Source: Rosellinia necatrix
Lineage: Eukaryota > Ascomycota > Sordariomycetes > Xylariales > Xylariaceae
DNA: 64,000 nt
NCBI GenBank assembly: GCA_021209875.1
Contig: JAGYVD010000001.1
Span: forward strand, 682,001 to 746,000
Direction: 5' to 3'
Part shown: positions 1 through 11,119 of the stretch, piece after piece
How positions within the stretch are numbered: the stretch's first letter is position 1
How the letters are laid out: every line of letters begins with the position of its first letter
Program-made: the position numbers and the translations under genes
The notes under the pieces: model-generated
Told to the model about the DNA's origin: nothing
The model's input: only the letters and a program-made list of their open reading frames with translations
Database searches by the model: none

Positions 1-1220
1 GCGATGGCCCCGTCGTACGTGTCGCAGGCCGCGCCGTTCCTGCCGCAGTTGATGTTCTCCCGCACGTACGACGAGTACGCGTTCAGCGCGGCCACCAAGC
101 CCACGCCCTTGTCCGACTGGCTCATGTAGCGCGTGTAGTTGGAGGACGCGCTCTCGATGTGGTCGCAGAAGGAGATGACGGAGTCCTGGTCGCTCTGCCA
201 CGCGATCAGCGGGTTGGAGATGATGTCGGCGAAGTCGGCGTCCCGGAGCGCGGATAGCCCAAACCGGGTCTTCAACGTCGTTACGTCGGCTTCATCCCCG
301 GACGCAAGGACGCTGTCGATGTATTGGATCACGGACTTGACGTCGGCGCTGCAGTTCCGAGGCAGGGCCGCTTCGATGGGGTTGAAGTACTCCCAAAAGT
401 CGTAAATTGCCTCAACAACGGCAGAGGATGCATGGTACGCGGTGAATGTGCCTTGTGCAGTGTTAGATTGCAATAAGAACAGGTTAATGGCTTTACTTCG
501 TTGTTTTTCACTTACCAGGATCGAGTTGACTCGTCCAAGCTGCCAAGGCACCACTGTATGAGCCTCCTATAAGTACCCAAGGGTTTTCATCGCTATTGCA
601 TGTGCCCCCTTCGCAGAATTGACAGTCCACGTTGTTGGCAAAATACGTCAAGTCGCTGATCGAATTCGGTACGTTCAAGTATTGTAGTGTCTCCGCCGTA
701 AGGGTGTCAAACGGGATCGACTTCCCCCAATAGCGGTGCTCAAGAACGATAGCGGCCCCCTTGAATTGTTGAGCATAGTACCCGGGTAAGGTGTAGTTCT
801 CTAGGTATCCAACAGCGTTTTCTGCGTCGCTCTCGCCAGGGCTGAATAGGAATATTGGACCACTTTAAAAATGATATCTCAGTTTCGGCTCGAGTCATAT
901 CGACCAATGAGGTCGACGAGAATCTGAATGATTTTGCTAACTCACTCTTCCTCGTAGAACTCGGCGTTCCACCAATATCTCTGCGGGAACGTGCCCTTTT
1001 CGGGGTTGTTATGGTCAAGAAGTTGGTCGAAGGTACCCTTGCCCATAACTATTAAGTCGTCGTCGTCGAGTGTTACCCTGTGGTCCTTGCTTAAATCCTT
1101 ATGCTTCATCCCGAATTGCTGCTTCTTCATCTTCATCGTATTCAGCATATCGAACTGCGCCGCCGCGGGCGACAGTTGCGCTAGAAGCGACAGGACACCC
1201 GCCGCTAGAACGGACCTCAT
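1..1220 (-). CDS. Serine carboxypeptidase, peptidase family S28 (5' part; C-terminus beyond window)
   Basis: A secreted serine peptidase of the prolyl-carboxypeptidase/DPP7 type (S28), which in this family cleaves near proline residues. The ATG at 1220 opens with a signal peptide (MRSVLAAGVLSLLAQ..., probable cleavage after PAAA). The family entry motif FDQLLDHNNP...GTFPQRYW follows. I read three exons: 1220-946, 862-516 and 451 to the window edge, with GT-AG introns of 83 and 64 nt. Splicing restores DGPIFLFSPGESDAE, the conserved LEHRYWGKS, and the nucleophile motif GGSYSGALAAW (Ser near residue 193); exon 3 continues with HASSAVVEAIYDFWEYF. The Asp and His of the triad must lie outside the window. 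The frame is intact in the visible part. The family assignment is strong; the substrate is unknown. Confidence 0.92.
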
Positions 1221-2703
1221 CTTCACTAGCTTCTTCAACTGTCCCGGCGTTATAGAGACGAAGAAAGAAACGGTAGAGGAGAAAGGATGGGAAACGAAAA
1301 CCGGGGTGGGAATGGGCACACGAAAAGCTATCCCATTTATCGGTTCGCGGCATGACAACACATTTATACGTGCTGGCCCAGAGGACTTTCAGCCCGGGTT
1401 GGGCTAGCCAAGCCGACTAGGCATCCTGCACTAGGGGCCCCAGGACAACTAAGATCTTACATGCACTATATATTGTTGTTGAGGCTTAATCTCGCCAGTT
1501 CTCGTCTATCCTGATCAGCCTCATTAACGGGGAGGGGGGCGCGTTGTCATGTCATGAGGTCCTGTAGGCCTTATGCTGATTTCGGCAAGCGTGCTTATTG
1601 GAACTCGACGTATCAGACAACGGTCCCCTGCAGCTCCTGGGACGAGCCAAGAGCTCCGATGCGGTGAGCTTCCTCCTCCTGCTCTCATATCGTTGTGCAG
1701 TAACATGTTCCTTAAATATCGTCAGCCGGTGTTTTGAGAGTGTTTTCTCCGCATGGGCTGTGGTATAAGGGGGTGGTTGGTGATGTTTTTAAATACATGG
1801 ACCCGAACCCAAATTAGTTTTTGTTTTGTTTATGTGTTTTATGTGTTTTGTTTGTTGTCTGTTTGTTTGATTGGGGTTTTCGTGGGAATCGGCCGAGCAT
1901 AATATCAGTAACTATTGTGCGTCACTCTGGAAGGAATTGGCAGCTGGGGATAAGACATCATCTATCCACTGATCAAGTTCACTACGCGCGCTAATGGATA
2001 TGATTCATCTTGCTAGAAAACAATCGACCGCGTTCACTGCTCAACAACCGCGCCGATACTACCCTCCAGGGCAGGGACCTGTTAGCGAGACTAGTAGAGC
2101 ACTGTCCCTGTTGTATGGCGCCACGGAAGTTAACTGGCTAGCCAATAAAATGCATAAGCTTTTGACTATCAGCCCTAAAGCGATCAATCGTGGAACCGGT
2201 GTGGGAACTGCCTCGGCGCAGGGGCTCTTCTAATTTTAGGTTATCAACGTTTGACACTGTCTGGGAGGGATCCTGGTCTTTTTTTTGTGGCTGTGTTTGT
2301 GGGTTAACGAAAGCCGAGCCTGTCTCCATGTGTCCATAGCTACTTGGCTTTTGTTGCTGGAGATGCGGTGACAGCTGTTGAGTAGAAGGCGGATGATAGA
2401 ACCGGACGAGGACCGATTCTTTCATCCCCTTCCCTCAGCAAGCTGCCTGATTATTCATACTGAATTACCTCATTCCTGCTATATAAGTGCTCGCCGTGAA
2501 CACATAGTGAAAAACCTATACCCGCCAGCGTCCATAATCAAAAACTCACTTTTGTTGTCCAAATTTCCTAAGTTCATGCCATGTATCTTATATCTTCTCC
2601 CCTAGTGTAAGACTCTTCTAAATTTCTGCAAGGGGATTGGAGCGTGGACTGTGGCACAGCTGATCCGGTATCTAGGAGGCGATCCCGCGACCCCTCTACC
2701 CCG
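1221..2703. other. Intergenic, no gene seen
   Basis: This is the spacer between the S28 gene promoter and the 3' end of the Zn2Cys6 gene. It holds TG/T-rich stretches (about 1790-1880). A 95-codon minus-strand ORF at 2138-2425 is glutamine-rich, but I could not tie it to a gene. Confidence 0.5.
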
Positions 2704-5559
2704 TCATGAGTCCGCCTGAGCCTGATAATCTCTCGCCTGTTGTAGGAGCTGGTACGAAGGCTCACTTATGATCGGGGTGTACGATGACCCCCCAAAAGGC
2801 ATTTCCGCAACTGGAACCTCTGACTGGCCAGTCGAGAACAGGCTCAGGTCGCCAGTGGCACCAAACCGGCGTAGCTCCTCCCTTTGGAGTTTATCCCAAA
2901 AGGTGTCACATTCATTCATCATACCCGACTCAAATGTTGGTGCGCGTGTAGGCCCTGAATCAAGTATTGAACCGGGTGTAGGGTATGGTTGAGATACCGG
3001 CGAATGTGTTTGCTGCTGCGGCGTTTGCTGGTGTTGCGTTTGCTGGTGTTGCGTTTGCTGCTGGTGCGTATCATGATATCGCCAATGTTCAACATATGAA
3101 CCTAACTGCTCCTGCGGTGGCTCCGTGCTTGCGGCGGCTCGGCTGGGTGGACGGGCCGGTTCCGGAGCGGGCATGGCAGCGCCATGGTTGATTGCGGTGA
3201 ATGATGCCGGGGGAGCGGACCGGCATATACCAGCAACGTCTATGTCGTTAGGCAGCCGGTTCAAGTTGCGTACTCGCAGTCGTTCTGATATCTCCAATAC
3301 ATCATGCTGATCCGGCTGAAGAGAACCAAAGTCTTTTAATTTACCGACTAAGGGGCGATACTCTTCGAGCCCGCCGCCCATCCCGCCCTCTCGCACCCGA
3401 TGTGTCGTCTTATTGGGCCGCCCATCTTTATCACTGTACCTATAATAATCCTTCTTGATTGTGTCAAAGTACTCATTCATACCATGCAGGATATCTACGT
3501 ATGTGGTTGCCATCTTTTGCCAAGTCGACATCTTCAGTAGCGTTCGAAATGGTACCGCGGTACATCCACGTTTGAAAACACCTTGCATGCCGTCTTCCGA
3601 TGCATCTTTACAATCCAATTTGATCATGTGGCTCTCCGTGTCCATCTGGGGGAAGTGCGTCGCGTACAACCCCACGAAGGCTGCAGTCCATATGGCAAAG
3701 AGAACGATGGTAGACTGTGGTAGTTTGTTCTTCTTCTCACAGATTTCAGTCAAATCCACGATGCCCCTAGCTGCTTTAAAGAGCTGTTCAGCGCTGGTTC
3801 GCCAGAAGCCTGCGGGAGTTTCTTCCCTCGTAAAGGTGGGTTGATCAAGCGGCCCCTCGGGTTCGCGACAGCGGATCGGCACAAACGGAACGTACTCTCG
3901 ATGCAGCATGATTAGAGAAACAAACCGCAGCATATGTAGCAAAACGAACGCGCTTGAGGCCTGATGATTTTCATGTTTGAAATAATTCGACCTCGAGAAA
4001 GTGAAGGTACCCGGAAGGGAAAAATCGAAGGTGTCTAGGGCCTTGTTCAGTTTGTAAAAGTCCGACTCTGGGTGCCAAGGAGGATGTTTGTCTTCGACAC
4101 GACCACCTTGGGAGCTGTACTTCGAGATCTCGCCCCAAAGGTTCACCAGCTGTATAAAGCGACTCAGTACACTGTCATCGCTTCCATTACGTTCCATGTG
4201 AGACAAACGGCCGGTGTGCACTTCCATCGCCAAATCGAACTTATCTTCGGAGCAGGGGAGCTGGATGTCCAGATCCTCACCTCGTATAATCGATGCCCGA
4301 TGCTTACCACAAGCGAGCATTCTATCGAGGATGAAGCAACTAAACATAACCCGCCGCTTGACCTCCCTTTGAAGCGCGAATTGGGACTCGCAGCCAGCAT
4401 CTTTCAGTCGGAGGTCAGCCGCTCCGAACTTTGTGTCTCCGGATTCCTTTGCGTCCTCGAAGCCGAGCCCTAGAAACTGTGCCATCCTGATGGCTGTGCC
4501 AACGTACATCCATGCCGTCATGCCTCCGGTTTTTGGTTGCGTCTGGCTCCACTCGTAGAGGCCGAGCATGAGCAACGCCGCGACCCGGTCCACTGAAGCC
4601 GTGCTCATAGTTGTTCGCACAGGTCCAAGAGCCACGGACAGGATATCGGCATAATACTCCGAGGCTGCAGCCGGGTCAGGTTGGCTATGGAGGGGACGCG
4701 TCCTCGCATTGCCGGATTGACTATTGCATATATGCGCCGTATACCTGACTAGGTCTGGGTGCAAACGCGCGGTCAGGGTCAAGACACCCAACAAAACTAT
4801 GTTAGTATCCGAGCCGTGTTCGGAATTTGACGTTTGTGATCTGCGGCCGAGCCTCTCTTTCATGGTAGGAAGATGCAAGAAAGGAAGTTCAGGGGCAAAA
4901 TGGAGCTTGTAAAGATCAAGGACTTGCTCCCACAGATCTTCCGTTAAGAAGGATGCAGACAATACATCTTCAACCAACATCGTCGCCCTGTGGTTGTCGC
5001 TTTTAGAAATGTCGTCGATCTTTTTAAGCCGTTTCCGGTCCGATCCTCCATCTCGTTCCTGCTTAACCACCACCGGGGGCTCCGACCGTTTAGGGGGAAC
5101 AGTGTCAGGGACTTTAAAGACACACTGATTCCCTGTCTTGATGCAATTATCGCAGGGGCTTGCCCCATTCGTGTTCTCACACTTGATTTTGGATTTACGA
5201 CATCTTGTACAGGCAATGCTCGAGCGCATTGGCGGTCGCATCTTAGGTTGTTTCTTGCTCTCCGCATTGCTGGCTCCCACAGGCTTCATCTCCATCACCC
5301 CATAGCCACCGATGCTTCCTCCACCAAACCCCTCCACACTTTGCGACCTAGTATCGGATGGCTCGGCTTCCGAGTATACTCGTGTACTAGGGGAAGATGG
5401 TCTGGACGGGGTATCGGATGGGGAGAATGACCCTACTAATCTCGGTTTAGGCGTCGCGCGACCTGACGTAGTAATTGAATTCTCATCGGCCTCTTGGGGA
5501 TCCGGAGGGGAAAGAATGGAGTGAATACGGATTGGAGTTGAAATCGTGACGGTTGGGTC
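2704..5559 (-). CDS. Zn2Cys6 fungal transcription factor with middle homology region
   Basis: A binuclear zinc cluster regulator. The DNA-binding motif is CTRCRKSKIKC followed by CDNCIKTGNQC, then a basic KKR-type linker and a long fungal-specific transcription factor domain (for example DLWEQVLDLYKLHFAPELPF and ILDRMLACGKHR). The C-terminus is low in complexity, with HQQTQ pentapeptide repeats encoded at 3021-3060. The first in-frame ATG is at 5295 (863 residues). However, the frame stays open for 88 more codons, to a TAA at 5560-5562, and that stretch looks coding (ISTPIRIHSILSPP and a Ser/Pro-rich linker). The true start is therefore probably in an upstream exon I could not locate; CTAAG just before 5559 is a plausible acceptor. 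The target pathway is not recognisable. The class call is strong and the 5' end is uncertain. Confidence 0.86.
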   Translation of the reverse strand, partial: DPTVTISTPIRIHSILSPPDPQEADENSITTSGRATPKPRLVGSFSPSDTPSRPSSPSTRVYSEAEPSDTRSQSVEGFGGGSIGGYGVMEMKPVGASNAESKKQPKMRPPMRSSIACTRCRKSKIKCENTNGASPCDNCIKTGNQCVFKVPDTVPPKRSEPPVVVKQERDGGSDRKRLKKIDDISKSDNHRATMLVEDVLSASFLTEDLWEQVLDLYKLHFAPELPFLHLPTMKERLGRRSQTSNSEHGSDTNIVLLGVLTLTARLHPDLVRYTAHICNSQSGNARTRPLHSQPDPAAASEYYADILSVALGPVRTTMSTASVDRVAALLMLGLYEWSQTQPKTGGMTAWMYVGTAIRMAQFLGLGFEDAKESGDTKFGAADLRLKDAGCESQFALQREVKRRVMFSCFILDRMLACGKHRASIIRGEDLDIQLPCSEDKFDLAMEVHTGRLSHMERNGSDDSVLSRFIQLVNLWGEISKYSSQGGRVEDKHPPWHPESDFYKLNKALDTFDFSLPGTFTFSRSNYFKHENHQASSAFVLLHMLRFVSLIMLHREYVPFVPIRCREPEGPLDQPTFTREETPAGFWRTSAEQLFKAARGIVDLTEICEKKNKLPQSTIVLFAIWTAAFVGLYATHFPQMDTESHMIKLDCKDASEDGMQGVFKRGCTAVPFRTLLKMSTWQKMATTYVDILHGMNEYFDTIKKDYYRYSDKDGRPNKTTHRVREGGMGGGLEEYRPLVGKLKDFGSLQPDQHDVLEISERLRVRNLNRLPNDIDVAGICRSAPPASFTAINHGAAMPAPEPARPPSRAAASTEPPQEQLGSYVEHWRYHDTHQQQTQHQQTQHQQTPQQQTHSPVSQPYPTPGSILDSGPTRAPTFESGMMNECDTFWDKLQREELRRFGATGDLSLFSTGQSEVPVAEMPFGGSSYTPIISEPSYQLLQQARDYQAQADS
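3021..3060. repeat. 15-bp coding minisatellite (HQQTQ repeat)
   Basis: A 15-bp unit, gcgtttgctggtgtt on the plus strand, occurs about 2.7 times. It lies inside the Zn2Cys6 gene, where the minus strand encodes repeated HQQTQ. The repeat stays in frame. Confidence 0.8.
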
Positions 5560-7414
5560 TTAGATAGACCCGAAAGATGATGGTTCGGGTATGGCGTAGA
5601 AACAAACCCCGGAGCTAGTTATTAATATTCGAGGCGTACAAGATGGCGTCGTTCAACAGAAACTGGACAACGGCGCGGGACGAACTTAGATTACGTATTC
5701 AAGCTGAAGGGGCACACTTTGCGAGCGAGTTCAACTTGGCGGGATGGAGGTGCCGGATAGCTGGGGTGTTATTGGCTGTCACCGGATCATGTCCACCTCC
5801 CGACGGGGTTTCACACGTACAACATAAGAAGCGTTGGTTGCCGTGGGTGGTTTCAATTCTGTAATTAAGAACAAGGCTGTCAAGATAGGTAGCAAAGAGG
5901 AGTTAATGGCTTCCGAGGTTTGTTACGGCGACGTGTCCCCGAAGCACCCCGAGACGGCTATTTGGACTATGGAAGCGGGAAAATGAACAAGGTAAACTGA
6001 TAGCTAAGCTTGACGTGACGGCGTAAGCTAAGGAATGTCAACATTCATGAAAATTGGACGTTTAAATCCGAGCAGGAGGAGAATGTAATATGATATATAG
6101 GAGAAAAGCTTCTGGTATTTTTGGTATTTTTGGCGGCGGTGGGTTAGTTGGGCATACCGGGATGACGAGATTCGCCTACACTATTATCTAGATAGGCGGC
6201 ACACGCGGGCAGATCGGATAACATCACAACCCATAGACAATTTGTACAGTATACCGTGAAGCGAGGTAAAGTATGGCAACCGGACGAGTGTGGAAGGAAG
6301 ACTGGTAGCCAATGAGCAACGAGCGCAGGTGGCCAAAGTCGCCTAGAACCATCAAACCCGGGCGCGTGCGCTAGAGCGGCTTGAGCGGGAAGCACCAACA
6401 ATGTCTCACTGCAGCTCATCCGCATAGGAGGCTGGAACCAACGGGTGAACCGACCCTGTGTCTTGCTTTGCGGCAACAAATAGGGGCGACTACGAGGTGT
6501 GATGGGTGGGAATTGCGTTGGCCGAAGGCGGGTGGCTATCCAGACACTCGGGACGCGCTATGCTGGCTGGAGTGGCCGAGTCCTAGCTAAGTCAATAAGT
6601 GATGAGCATCGGTGCAATGGTTACCACCCTTGGGGCGGAAAGCTGTTTCCAATCACCTGCTGGTTAAGCCGGGCCATGTTGAAGGCCCCGGCAACTTCAC
6701 CTTTCTTACAGCCAGAATTGCCATGAGGGACATGCAGCAGCAAGGTAAGCATCCCATGCCCAATAGCAGAGACATTGACGGAGACACAGACCCGCATGTG
6801 GTATCACCGATGTTGGGATATTCGCCTGCTTACCTACACTAGTTATACAAGGGGCAACGGATAGGCACGAGCCTGTTCACGACCTCAACCCTCGTACTGT
6901 ATTTATAAGCCAGTGAACCAGGTCCGGCGTGGTTGCTTTCGGTTTCCACGATTGCATCAACCTCGGTGTTGCCATTGTAACAGGGATGCCATCTGACGGG
7001 TGTCCCATAAGGCTGCTGCTTGGGGGCGGGTTTAAGAGAGCATGGCCCATAGCTCACCGTTGGTTACCTGTTATGCGGGCCAGCTGGGATACCTGGCTTT
7101 TCTATCTAGGTGGCATCCCAATGCTGGCGGCTTATTAGAGACAAATTCCGTTATCCGAAACACAGACGACCTGAGATGGTGCTTTGGACAATAGGGCGGT
7201 GTTGGGATGTCGAAATTGAGAGACAAGAAGGCAGCTAAACGGAGACACAAAGGACACGGCAAGACAGTGTGGGAGTGACAAGACGCTGGAGGAGGGGGTG
7301 TGCGTGGGGGTGGGGCGAAGAGGCGCAGCCAATCGATCAATCCCTTGGCAGTCTGTTTGTTGCAAGAACCTGTAGCCCGGGCACTAATTACCTGGTAGTA
7401 GCAGTATTGTTAAC

Positions 7415-7503
7415 GCCACTACTTAGGTAGGTGTTACTGGTGCCTACCTACCTACCTAGGTAGGTGCTTGCTTGAGGTACTCTGCCTATCGACCTAAGGT
7501 ACC
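7415..7503. repeat. TACCTACCTAGGTAGG-type palindromic cluster
   Basis: The stretch is built from repeated cctacc, ctaggtaggt and gaggtac units. The same 4-bp-step motif recurs in other spacers in this window. Confidence 0.6.
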
Positions 7504-7513
7504 TACCCACCGT

Positions 7514-7571
7514 AAGAAGCACCTAAGGTAGACCCCTGATGGAAGAAGCACCTAAGGTAGACCCCTGATGG
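7514..7571. repeat. 29-bp perfect tandem duplication
   Basis: Two adjacent identical copies, 7514-7542 and 7543-7571. Each begins aagaagcacctaagg and ends acccctgatgg. The duplication is non-coding as far as I can tell. Confidence 0.9.
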
Positions 7572-8273
7572 CGCGTGGACGCCTGCGTTATCTCTCATAT
7601 TAGGTGCTTCAATTTCCAAAGTAGGTAGTGTAGCTTGGGGGCGGGATAGGTAACGCTGGAACTTAGGGGCACACCTGAGCAGCATTACCGGCATGCCAGT
7701 ATGTAGGTGAGATGTCGAGTCTGTACATCTCCAGGTACCGAGCCGGCATCCTTTCTACACCACTCCGGCGTGGCGTTCAGGCGCCGGCGCACCAATGACG
7801 TCTTCAAAAGCCGCATCACCTCCCTCCCTTGGTGCATCACTCCCTACGAGGCCTCTCCTCCACACCGCGCTACGATAACAGGCAGCTTCTCGGCGCCCTC
7901 CAACGTTCAGCTAGTGTACATCAATGCTTAGACACCACATTCGCCCGTCAACCATTACATAGTTACGCTCGTCTTTGGTCTCTTGGTACAAGCCCGCCAA
8001 CACAACCCCACCTCCCATCCAGAGCCCAGACCCTGGCATCATCATAAGCGCCGTCGGTGCACTGCACGTCCTCTGCCCACCACTGCATCGGAAATAGCCC
8101 TCGGAGTGCATACTATACATACATATTATATACCATTGCTCTTTGGCTTCGATCCATACATATATCGAGTTTTCCAAACTACTGGAACGCGCCCGTCTCG
8201 TCTGTCCGTGCCGTAGGGAAAATCTCTGCCGGTTCGCCGTCGGTGCCCGTCACCACTTACCATCGTCCAAACA

Positions 8274-10004
8274 ATGGCATCTGGCCATAATGTGAGTATA
8301 CGGCTGTGTGGTGCCGCGCATGGCTTCGTGACTAGCCTCGCGATTCCAGGCCAATTCCGCCCACAGTCAACCGGGTGCTAACCGGTCCTCTCACGAACAG
8401 GACCCCAAGCTGCTCTACGCCATCCAGGGCGTGGCCGCATACCATCTCGCCTATGGCAGGGAGGAATCTCTGACGCCCGGTGGCCCTCAGACATTATCGC
8501 TGTTGATGGTCCCTACTTCCTCCCCGTTCGCAGACCCCGCCACCTTTGATGCGCAAGACGATGCGCCAGCCGAGGACTTCTATCTACACCTCCACCTGCC
8601 GCCCGAGCTCGACATCCCTCTCCCTGCGACCACTCAGATCTATCACCAACCCCCCAGAAGTTATCTGATCCCACGATGGGACCTGGGTCCCGACAGCGGC
8701 GCCTTTACGCGCCTCGAATTCCCCGCTGCTGGAAGCCGCCCTGGCCTCCAAGAAGATGTGGATACGTTTGAAACCATTCTGGCGCAATGCACTGCTTTCC
8801 TCGAAAGGGCGCCCCCGCCCCAGGCCGCCAAGGTGCGCCCAGAAAAGTCGGCCTCGCCAGCCTCGGCGACACTGGCAAAATCCTCCGAATCCGGATCCGG
8901 ATCCGGATCCAAACCAAAGTCGAAACCCTCGGGCGAGGAGCAGATCCCCGCTTACAATCCCGCCTCCTATAAGCCTGGTGAGGGATACGTGAAAGGGAGC
9001 CATAGTTCCGCACACGCAGGCCAGATCGTGCTTATTGATGAAGAAGATGGAAGCGTCATTGGCGAGCTGTCGGACGGGTTTCAGGTTGTTGAGTCCGGCA
9101 TTAAGCCTGGATCTAAGGGTAAGCACACGATGACTTTAGATCCAAAAGCCTGGTAATACGTTAACCGAGAGGACCTCCAGACCCGGTTGAAATTACCCTT
9201 CCCACGGAGGGGAACAAACTGGCGGTAGTGCCGGCATCTACGGAAACCATCGAGATGGAACTGCACCCGGCATACCAGAAGTCATTTATCGTATCCAAAG
9301 CCGCATATGCGTCACGGCTCATCATCACGACATCCGATCTGGTTTCCAATGCCATGCAAACCGGGTCGGACAGTTTTACGAAGAACGTAAAGCCGACGAA
9401 TAAACCGATGACTTTCAATCCGGCAACGCATGAGCGAGTGCGTCGGATTGGAAAGTTTTCGGGTGGGGTGGCCGATTTGTCGTCAAAAACAGTCGGGCAG
9501 GTTACAAGGGTGGCCCAGAACCTCGGCGCGCACCTCGCAGGGCGAGGCCACAAAGATAAGAATGGAAAGAGAGGAATCGGCCCCGATGGCCAGCCTTCCG
9601 ATACATTCAAACCAGGTTTATTGAACAAGAGCCTGATGGCCTTCTCAACAGTAGCCGACGGGATTGATCAAGCAACTAGAAGCCTCCTTACTTCGGCGTC
9701 TTCGTCGGCTACGACTATGGTGACGCATCGGTGGGGTGACGAAGCCGGGGAGCTTACCAAACATCTCGGTGGCAGCGTCAAGAATGTTGGCCTTGTCTAT
9801 GTCGACGTCACCGGCGTCTCCCGACGGGCCATCATCAAAGCAGTTGGAAAAGGAATGGTGGTTGGAAAAGTCAAAATTGGCAACAACCAAACCGCCGATG
9901 TCATAGTTGGCGAGGCCACAGGACCTAACAATAGCTCGGCGGCGCGTCTCGTCAAGGACTCAGGGAGCATCAGTGGCGCATCGACAAAGACAGGGCGAAA
10001 ATAG
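8274..10004 (+). CDS. Spartin-like senescence/dehydration-associated domain protein
   Basis: Three exons (8274-8291, 8401-9118, 9181-10004) join in frame to give 519 residues. Exon 1 is only six codons (MASGHN). The splice sites are GTGAGT/CAG and GTAAGC/CAG, and the phase-1 junction after 9118 restores an aspartate. The N-terminal half holds the variable lipid-related part (LLYAIQGVAAYHLAYG) and a Gly-Ser/Lys-Pro linker with a GSGSGS run at about 8893-8912. The C-terminal half carries the senescence domain signature (GVADLSSKTVGQVTRVAQNLG-type helix, then GLVYVDVTGVSRRAIIKAVG). Spartin-family proteins associate with lipid droplets and membranes; a role in fungi is inference. I see no frame defect. 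Confidence 0.88.
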
Positions 10005-11119
10005 GCCATTGATATAGAAGCGAAGAGGCCACGCTAGATGCGATAGAATTGGGATGATGATGGGGGGCACAGGAGGGTGGTTTAATACCTAGATTAGGGG
10101 GACTAGGATATCGCTCTGCTAAACGTTGACTGATGGAGTGGAGACGAATATTCTCACGTCCAAAAGGCTCTCAATATAGTTACTAGTTAGACCGGGGTAG
10201 CTCATAGCATGATTTCCGACTGAATTAATCTACGAAGTACTGAAAGGGGTGTGACGCAGCAGGTACCTAACCGAGGCACCCTTCGTTGGGTAGGACAAGA
10301 CGCACGCTGTGAATGGCCTGTAGAGATGCTGTCACGTGATTTATATACTGACTGGTAGTCTAAAACACGCTTGACCTACCTACCTAGATAGGTACTTATC
10401 CAAAACGACTAGGCCAGGCTACCTAGGTACTACTACCTACCTAGGTACTAGTACTACCTATTACGTACAGGGCGCGACGCTCTTATCGACATTTGTTGAC
10501 CCTATCACTACGTCGTAAACGCCTCTCTACTGAAAAGGCAGCAAGGGCCTGTGTATGACATCAAGGCAATATAAATGTGTGTCCGGACCACGAATCGAGA
10601 ATTGCTGAACTGCTGAACTGCCGAACTGCTTCGGTACCTTGCCTTTTCCCCCGACACCTATTCTTCGGGCATCAGGCGTGAACATCTCAACCGACTCATT
10701 TCCACCAGGTCATCTCCATCAAGTCATTTCATTTCCACTAGGATTTGTACGAGGTGCTGAAATGCCCGTAATCGCCGTCTAGGTCGTACGAGGAACGGCG
10801 GGCCTAGATCCGAAAAGAAAAGAAAAGAAAAAAGAAAAAGGCTATACACATCATCAATCACCCTTGTCCCTCTCTTACCATAAAGCGTTCGTGACACCGG
10901 GTCGAGGGATCCGTATATCGGCTGCTCCCGATGTGTCGGTACGAGTGCTTGGGATCGATCATTCTGATATTTCAAGACATTAGTGACAGTCTGCGGTCCA
11001 AGAGACAACCCGCGGTCTTGCAAGCGTTAGGGCCCCTTCATCTCACGCGCCGTAGGCTGTAGCTTCTGACATCAGCATGTGTTTAGAGCTTCTGCCTCCT
11101 CCTGTTCGCCCTCTTCGCC
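10005..11119. other. Intergenic, no gene seen; TACCTA cluster at 10376-10462
   Basis: The spacer holds a second palindromic ctacctaggtac cluster at 10376-10462, a short direct repeat (tgctgaactgctgaactgccgaactgc near 10603-10629), and an AAAAG-rich run at about 10815-10840. The GCP4 promoter must lie in its 3' part. Confidence 0.5.

Larger units (their letters stand above)
5560..8273. other. Intergenic, 2.7 kb, no gene seen
   Basis: This spacer separates the divergent Zn2Cys6 and spartin-like genes. The short ORFs are unconvincing. It holds a TACCTA/TAGGTA cluster near 7415-7503 and a 29-bp tandem duplication at 7514-7571. It should contain both promoters. I saw no transposon ORF or terminal repeats. 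Confidence 0.5.

Noticed and set aside
2138..2425. 95-codon Gln/Pro-rich minus-strand ORF
   Set aside because: It looks a little like a transcription-factor tail, but the neighbouring Zn2Cys6 gene has a normal stop and no junction connects them.
8584..9126. 180-codon minus-strand ORF
   Set aside because: Antisense of spartin-like exon 2, including its GSGSGS linker.
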